DNA from: Ignavibacteria bacterium | Lineage (GTDB): Bacteria > Bacteroidota > Ignavibacteria > Ignavibacteriales > SURF-24 | DNA length: 36,894 nt | Direction of reading: 5' to 3' | NCBI GenBank assembly: GCA_025612375.1 | Contig: JAAXKN010000010.1 | Span: forward strand, 14,591-51,484 | In this document: positions 33,493 to 36,894 of the stretch, one piece after another | Layout: each line of letters begins with the position of its first letter | Position numbering within the stretch: position 1 is the stretch's first letter | Translations under genes and position numbers: made by a program | Notes under the pieces: generated by a model | What the model was told of the DNA's origin: nothing | The model's input: the letters and a program-made list of their open reading frames with translations, nothing else | Database searches by the model: none

Positions 33493-33951
33493 GTCTTTCT
33501 CCTAATTTAAAGAATTAGTTGTTTATTGATTAATTGTTCTTGATTTATTGAATTTCTTTATCCGGAAGCGACTGTTTTCATGCTAACATATTTTAGTGCT
33601 AACTTTTTGGCCGTATATCACTGGACAAGCAATCCCATTATTTTTATAAAACAACAATAGACACAGTTATGCCTGCATCTGTTTCATCGGAATTTTATGG
33701 TGTAAAATTAGTTAAGGTTTTTCGAATTAGCAATAGATAAAATAATAATTTTTACGAACGCAGAGAACTGATAAGCTATTATAAGTAAACATCCCGGCCT
33801 GCGCTGACTGCTTCCCTCGCAATGCATAATGCACGTTTCTTAAGATACACCATAGGATAATAAAATGTAACATATTTCCTATAACTATTCAACAATTCAA
33901 TGTGCCAAGGAGTTTCCATTTTCCATATATATTTTCATTATAAAGGGTTAT

Positions 33952-33972
33952 AAGGATGTTTTAATCCTTTTT
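33952..33972 (+). terminator. Weak terminator-like hairpin
   Basis: AAGGAT (33952-33957) and ATCCTT (33964-33969) form a six-base stem with a six-base loop, followed by TTT. Stem stability is low. If real it would end a short upstream transcript before lat, or act as an attenuator. Confidence 0.35.
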
Positions 33973-34099
33973 AGGAGCTCCAAACGCCGGGTTTTACGGC
34001 CAAAAATTCTGCTTTCTGGTTCTGCGGAATATGATTGGAAATGCAAAATTAAATTTATAACTTTCATTTCAAATATTTTCCCAATTAACCCTTTAACCC

Positions 34100-34189
34100 A
34101 TGAAAACAAAATACAAAGATTTTTTTGAGCACACAGGCCTCAGGCAGCTGCGCAGCTATTTTGTTTCCCGCTTTGAGAACGTATTCTAA
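34100..34189 (+). CDS. Possible 29-residue small protein or leader peptide upstream of lat
   Basis: An ATG opens a frame of 29 residues (MKTKYKDFFEHTGLRQLRSY, then FVSRFENVF) ending in TAA. The composition is charged and amphipathic and includes three lysines in the first six residues. No Shine-Dalgarno sequence is visible. It contains the perfect 12-base palindrome AGCTGCGCAGCT (34146-34157). It lies 83 bases before lat. It may be a regulatory leader, a small protein or chance. Confidence 0.3.
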   Translation: MKTKYKDFFEHTGLRQLRSYFVSRFENVF

Positions 34190-34272
34190 GACTTTTCTCT
34201 CCACTTTCCTTGTCCGGGTATTATTTATTTTAAATAACTATTCCTTTGGTCACTTAATTTGCGGAGAGAATA

Positions 34273-35634
34273 ATGAGTACAGCTATCTTAAATACGAATC
34301 TTTCATTTGAAGGTATCAGCGCTGAAACAGTTCATGAAGTCCTGAGAAAGAAAATGCTCGTTGATGGTTTTGATCTTGTCTTTGATCACAGCCGAAGCTA
34401 CGGAAACCACCTCGTTGACGCCAGAACCGGCGAGGCTTATCTCGATTTCTTCAGCTTCTTCGCTTCCTCCCCTGTTGGCCTTAATCACCCGAAGTTAAAC
34501 AACCCCGAATTCAGAGAAAAAATAGGCTATATAGCCTCCTTAAACAAACCCTCAAACTCTGACCTTTATACCGTTGAAATGGCTGAATTTGTGGACACCT
34601 TCAGCCGTGTTGCCGTGCCGGAACATTTCAAGTACCTTTTCTTTATTGACGGCGGAAGCCTTGCCGTGGAAAACGGACTCAAGGTGGCATTCGACTGGAA
34701 AGTAAGGAAAAACCTTGCAAAAGGGATAAAGGAAGAAAAAGGTCAGCAGGTAATCCACTTCAAGGAAGCTTTCCACGGCAGAAGCGGCTACACGATGTCG
34801 CTTACAAATACAGACCCTAACAAGATCATGTATTTCCCGAAGTTCAAATGGCCCAGAATTATTAACCCGAAGATTACATTTCCTCTTTCTGAGCACCTCG
34901 ACGAGGTAATTAAGCTGGAGACTGAGGCCATAAACGAGATCTACGCGGCAATTAAACAAAACCCCGACGACATAGCCGTAATTATAATTGAACCCATTCA
35001 GGCTGAAGGGGGCGATAACTTCTTCAGAAAAGAATTCCACCAGAAATTAAGGGAAATTGCAGACGAAAACGAAATCCTCCTGATGTATGACGAGGTACAG
35101 ACAGGAATTGGACTTACAGGCAAAATGTGGGCTCACCAGCACTACATTGATCCGGATATCGTGTCTTTCGGAAAGAAAATGCAGATCTGCGGCATTATGG
35201 TCTCAGACAGGATAGACGACGTCGAGGAACACTGCTTCAGAAAATCCAGCCGCATTAACTCAACCTGGGGCGGCAACCTGGTAGATATGGTGCGCTCAAG
35301 GAGAAACCTGGAGATAATTGAGGAAGATAACCTCGTTGAAAACGCGGAGCTTGAGGGCAAACTACTCCTCGATAAGCTCTATAACCTGCAGGAAGACTAT
35401 CCAGAACTCATATCTAATGTCAGGGGGCTTGGACTTATGTGCTCTTTTGACTTTCCCACTGTTGAACTCAGGAAGGAATTCCTCAATTTATGCTATTTCC
35501 ATAAACTCCTCATTCTCCCCTGCGGCCTGCATTCGATCAGGTTCAGGCCGTCTCTTACCATCACTGGAGCGGAATTAAATGAGGGTTTGAAAATAATTGA
35601 AAAAGTATTATATTTGATGAAAGCGAATTTATAA
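34273..35634 (+). CDS. lat: L-lysine 6-transaminase (class III, PLP-dependent)
   Basis: The 453-residue enzyme transfers the epsilon-amino group of lysine to 2-oxoglutarate and gives 2-aminoadipate 6-semialdehyde, the first step of lysine breakdown toward 2-aminoadipate. The PLP lysine is Lys301 in VSFGKKMQICG. IIIEPIQAEGGDNFF and LMYDEVQTGIGLTGKMW match the lysine-specific group. GGAGAGAATA precedes the ATG. The gene is monocistronic with a strong terminator; the partner dehydrogenase is not in this window. Confidence 0.95.
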   Translation: MSTAILNTNLSFEGISAETVHEVLRKKMLVDGFDLVFDHSRSYGNHLVDARTGEAYLDFFSFFASSPVGLNHPKLNNPEFREKIGYIASLNKPSNSDLYTVEMAEFVDTFSRVAVPEHFKYLFFIDGGSLAVENGLKVAFDWKVRKNLAKGIKEEKGQQVIHFKEAFHGRSGYTMSLTNTDPNKIMYFPKFKWPRIINPKITFPLSEHLDEVIKLETEAINEIYAAIKQNPDDIAVIIIEPIQAEGGDNFFRKEFHQKLREIADENEILLMYDEVQTGIGLTGKMWAHQHYIDPDIVSFGKKMQICGIMVSDRIDDVEEHCFRKSSRINSTWGGNLVDMVRSRRNLEIIEEDNLVENAELEGKLLLDKLYNLQEDYPELISNVRGLGLMCSFDFPTVELRKEFLNLCYFHKLLILPCGLHSIRFRPSLTITGAELNEGLKIIEKVLYLMKANL

Positions 35635-35653
35635 CACAAACTAAACTACTTGC

Positions 35654-35688
35654 ATGATACGGCTCCATGGTGGAGCCGTTATCATTTT
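35654..35688 (+). terminator. Terminator of lat
   Basis: ATGATA-CGGCTCC (35654-35666) pairs with GGAGCCG-TTATCAT (35672-35685) around the loop ATGGT, with one bulged T, and TTTT follows. It begins 20 bases after the lat stop. The outermost in-frame ATG of rsmI lies inside this stem, which argues against using it as the rsmI start. Confidence 0.92.
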
Positions 35689-35725
35689 AAAGGAGCGTCA
35701 CTTTAAGGCAAAGAAGAGCAGATTT

Positions 35726-36430
35726 ATGGATCCAGCACTTTATATTGTTAGTACACCTATAGGCAACCTGAAGGACATTACCTTCCGGGCCGTTGAGACC
35801 CTGAAGGAAGTGGATTTTATCCTCTGTGAGGATACACGGGTAACCTCAGTTCTTCTAAATCATTACGAAATCAGGAAAGAGCTCGTTTCATTTAATGCAC
35901 AAAGTGAATCCTCAAAGCTGAATTATGCCCTGGAAAGGGTTGAAAGGGGCGAAGCATGTGCTCTTGTTTCAGATGCCGGCACTCCTGCCATTTCAGATCC
36001 CGGCGTAAGGCTCGTTTCGGCGGCAATTAAAAGAGGAATTAAAGTTGAAGCCGTGCCCGGTGTAACAGCCCTTGTTACGGCATTGAGCTTAAGCGGACTT
36101 CCGACCGACTCATTTATCTTTGAAGGGTTCCTGCCGCAGAAAAAAGGAAGACAAAAAAAGCTCAGGCAGCTCTCTGTGGAAGAAAGGACAATTATCCTTT
36201 ATGAATCCACCTACAGGATAGAAAAGCTTCTGGAGGAGTTAAATGAGTATATGGCTGAAAGGTACATTGTTGTTACACGCGAGCTGACAAAAAAATTTGA
36301 GGAAACCTGGCGCGGCAGGCCCAATGAACTGCTTGGTGAACTTAAAACAAAAGTTATTAAAGGGGAGTTTGTAATTGTAATTGCCCCATTGGACTGGAAA
36401 GTAGACTCACAAAAGGAATCTTATGAATAA
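35726..36430 (+). CDS. rsmI: 16S rRNA (cytidine-1402 2'-O)-methyltransferase
   Basis: The 234-residue enzyme methylates the ribose of C1402 in 16S rRNA. It starts with LYIVSTPIGNLKDITFRA and has EDTR, SDAGTPAISDPG and VPGVTALVTALSLSGLP, the usual motifs of the RsmI/SAM tetrapyrrole-methylase-like family. The ATG at 35726 fits the family's N-terminus; an ATG at 35654 would add 24 residues encoded by the lat terminator. It overlaps the next gene by eight bases. Confidence 0.95.
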   Translation: MDPALYIVSTPIGNLKDITFRAVETLKEVDFILCEDTRVTSVLLNHYEIRKELVSFNAQSESSKLNYALERVERGEACALVSDAGTPAISDPGVRLVSAAIKRGIKVEAVPGVTALVTALSLSGLPTDSFIFEGFLPQKKGRQKKLRQLSVEERTIILYESTYRIEKLLEELNEYMAERYIVVTRELTKKFEETWRGRPNELLGELKTKVIKGEFVIVIAPLDWKVDSQKESYE

Positions 36431-36647
36431 TCCGAGATCAAAATCAAAACAGATTATGTCTATGGGGATGTTTATATTATCCTCGGCACTGATTATAGTA
36501 AGCGTACTGATAACTTATTATGAAAAGGGTACAATGAACTGGGTACTGCTCTTTGCCGCCGTTGCAATTAACGGCTTCGGCATAGCCAGAACCGTAAGGC
36601 TCTACAGGGAGAAGAAAGCAGATGAAAACTCAGGTGAGGACAGATAA
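36423..36647 (+). CDS. Small two-span membrane protein downstream of rsmI
   Basis: The 74-residue protein has two hydrophobic segments (about 12-32 and 38-55) and a charged tail. It overlaps the rsmI stop by eight bases (ATGAATAA), so translation is probably coupled. I do not recognise a named family, and its function is unknown. Confidence 0.75.
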   Translation: MNNPRSKSKQIMSMGMFILSSALIIVSVLITYYEKGTMNWVLLFAAVAINGFGIARTVRLYREKKADENSGEDR

Positions 36648-36666
36648 AACCATCCCCTTTTTACCT

Positions 36667-36894
36667 TTATTCAAACTGCTTCTTAAACCGGGCAAAAGCG
36701 GACTTTAATTCCTCTATCTCCAATTTCAGGCGCTCTAATTCACCTTCGAGCGAAAATAGCCTTTCTTCCACAACAGAGGGCTTTTTCTCAACGGAAACTT
36801 CCTGTATCTCGGGCGCCCCGCTTAATAGGTGGCTGTACCGCCTTTCTTTCATTCCTGTCTGGCGTTCCAGCTTTGAAGCCAGTGCACCTTCAGC
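36667..36894 (-). CDS. YceH/DUF480 (UPF0502) family protein, C-terminal part
   Basis: The gene runs off the right edge; its last 75 residues are visible. GALASKLERQTGMKERRYSH matches the family's conserved helix-turn-helix region (pattern Q-P-G-x-K-E-x-R-Y-x-H-L-L). It is followed by a Pro-rich spacer and a coiled-coil helix (RLFSLEGELERLKLEIEELK). An internal ATG at 36852 is not the true start because the frame stays open and homologous to the edge. The family is of uncertain function, possibly DNA-binding. Confidence 0.85.
   Translation of the reverse strand, partial: AEGALASKLERQTGMKERRYSHLLSGAPEIQEVSVEKKPSVVEERLFSLEGELERLKLEIEELKSAFARFKKQFE

Larger units (their letters stand above)
33493..34272. 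other. 780-base gene-poor region between exbB and lat
   Basis: The stretch is AT-rich and must contain the exbB promoter (-) and the lat promoter (+). I see no tRNA, no known riboswitch and no insertion element. It holds a weak hairpin at 33952-33972, a palindrome GGAGCTCC at 33974-33981 and a short ORF at 34100-34189. No -35/-10 pair could be assigned with confidence. Confidence 0.6.

Noticed and set aside
33493-34272. Lysine riboswitch upstream of lat
   Set aside because: None of the conserved lysine-riboswitch elements could be found; only short hairpins are present.
34552-35040. 162-residue minus-strand open frame inside lat
   Set aside because: It is antisense to the strongly supported transaminase and shows no motif or ribosome binding site.
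35654-35725. Upstream ATG as the rsmI start
   Set aside because: The 24 extra residues would be encoded by the lat terminator hairpin, and the family starts close to the LYIVSTPIGNL motif.

Overview
The window looks like a chromosomal segment of a member of the Bacteroidota/Chlorobiota group, most likely an Ignavibacteria-type bacterium. This is inferred from gene content and style and was not tested by a search. The pointers are: the exbB-exbD-exbD-tonB cluster followed by a PstS-like lipoprotein and a TPR protein; TonB proteins with the Bacteroidota-style N-terminus; a DUF6051-like hydrolase; moderate GC with AT-rich intergenic regions; and clear Shine-Dalgarno sites and sigma70-like promoters, which are more typical of Ignavibacteria than of classical Bacteroidetes. 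There are no rRNA genes, insertion sequences, phage genes or CRISPR arrays.

Layout. 1-2441 (+): the tail of an unknown gene, then an ABC-2 type exporter pair. 2531-2706 (-): a tRNA-Ala(GGC) with its promoter and terminator. 2740-7583 (-): a tandem-receiver/CheX-like signalling protein, a secreted N-acetylmuramoyl-L-alanine amidase, a YwqK/MORN-2-repeat protein fused to a TonB C-terminal domain, and an iron-sulfur flavoprotein. 7693-14934 (-): a ten-gene arsenic/thiol-redox island. In transcription order it holds arsR, arsC, a SigZ-like ECF sigma factor with a cysteine-rich tail, a cysteine-rich SO_0444-type permease, an ACR3 arsenite exporter, arsM, an ArsP-like permease, a CxxC thioredoxin-like protein, a secreted thioredoxin and a CcdA-type membrane reductase. 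It starts at a readable promoter whose -10 box is overlapped by an inverted repeat. A second repeat of the same architecture lies between arsR and arsC.

14995-24404: a GH18 chitinase-like protein (-), an MFS transporter (+), a double-domain VOC protein (-) and a three-gene RND efflux operon (adaptor, pump, TolC; -). 24790-27717 (+): an OmpA-family protein and an alpha/beta-hydrolase-like protein. 27795-33492 (-): a tightly packed seven-gene Ton-motor operon (exbB, exbD, exbD, tonB, small membrane protein, PstS-like lipoprotein, TPR protein). 33493-34272 is a 780-base gap with a possible 29-residue ORF. 34273-36647 (+): L-lysine 6-transaminase, rsmI and a small membrane protein. The window ends inside a YceH/DUF480-family gene (-).

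How the genes work together. In the arsenic island, arsenate would be reduced by ArsC and arsenite pumped out by ACR3. ArsM would methylate arsenite, and ArsP-like permeases would export organic or other thiophilic species. CcdA plus the two CxxC proteins could move reducing power to periplasmic or cytoplasmic thiols. Cysteine-rich patches recur in ArsR, the sigma factor, ArsM and the SO_0444-type permease, which is the most unusual theme of the window. The Ton cluster would energise outer-membrane uptake. The PstS-like lipoprotein and TPR protein are co-transcribed with it, but no ABC permease or ATPase is present.
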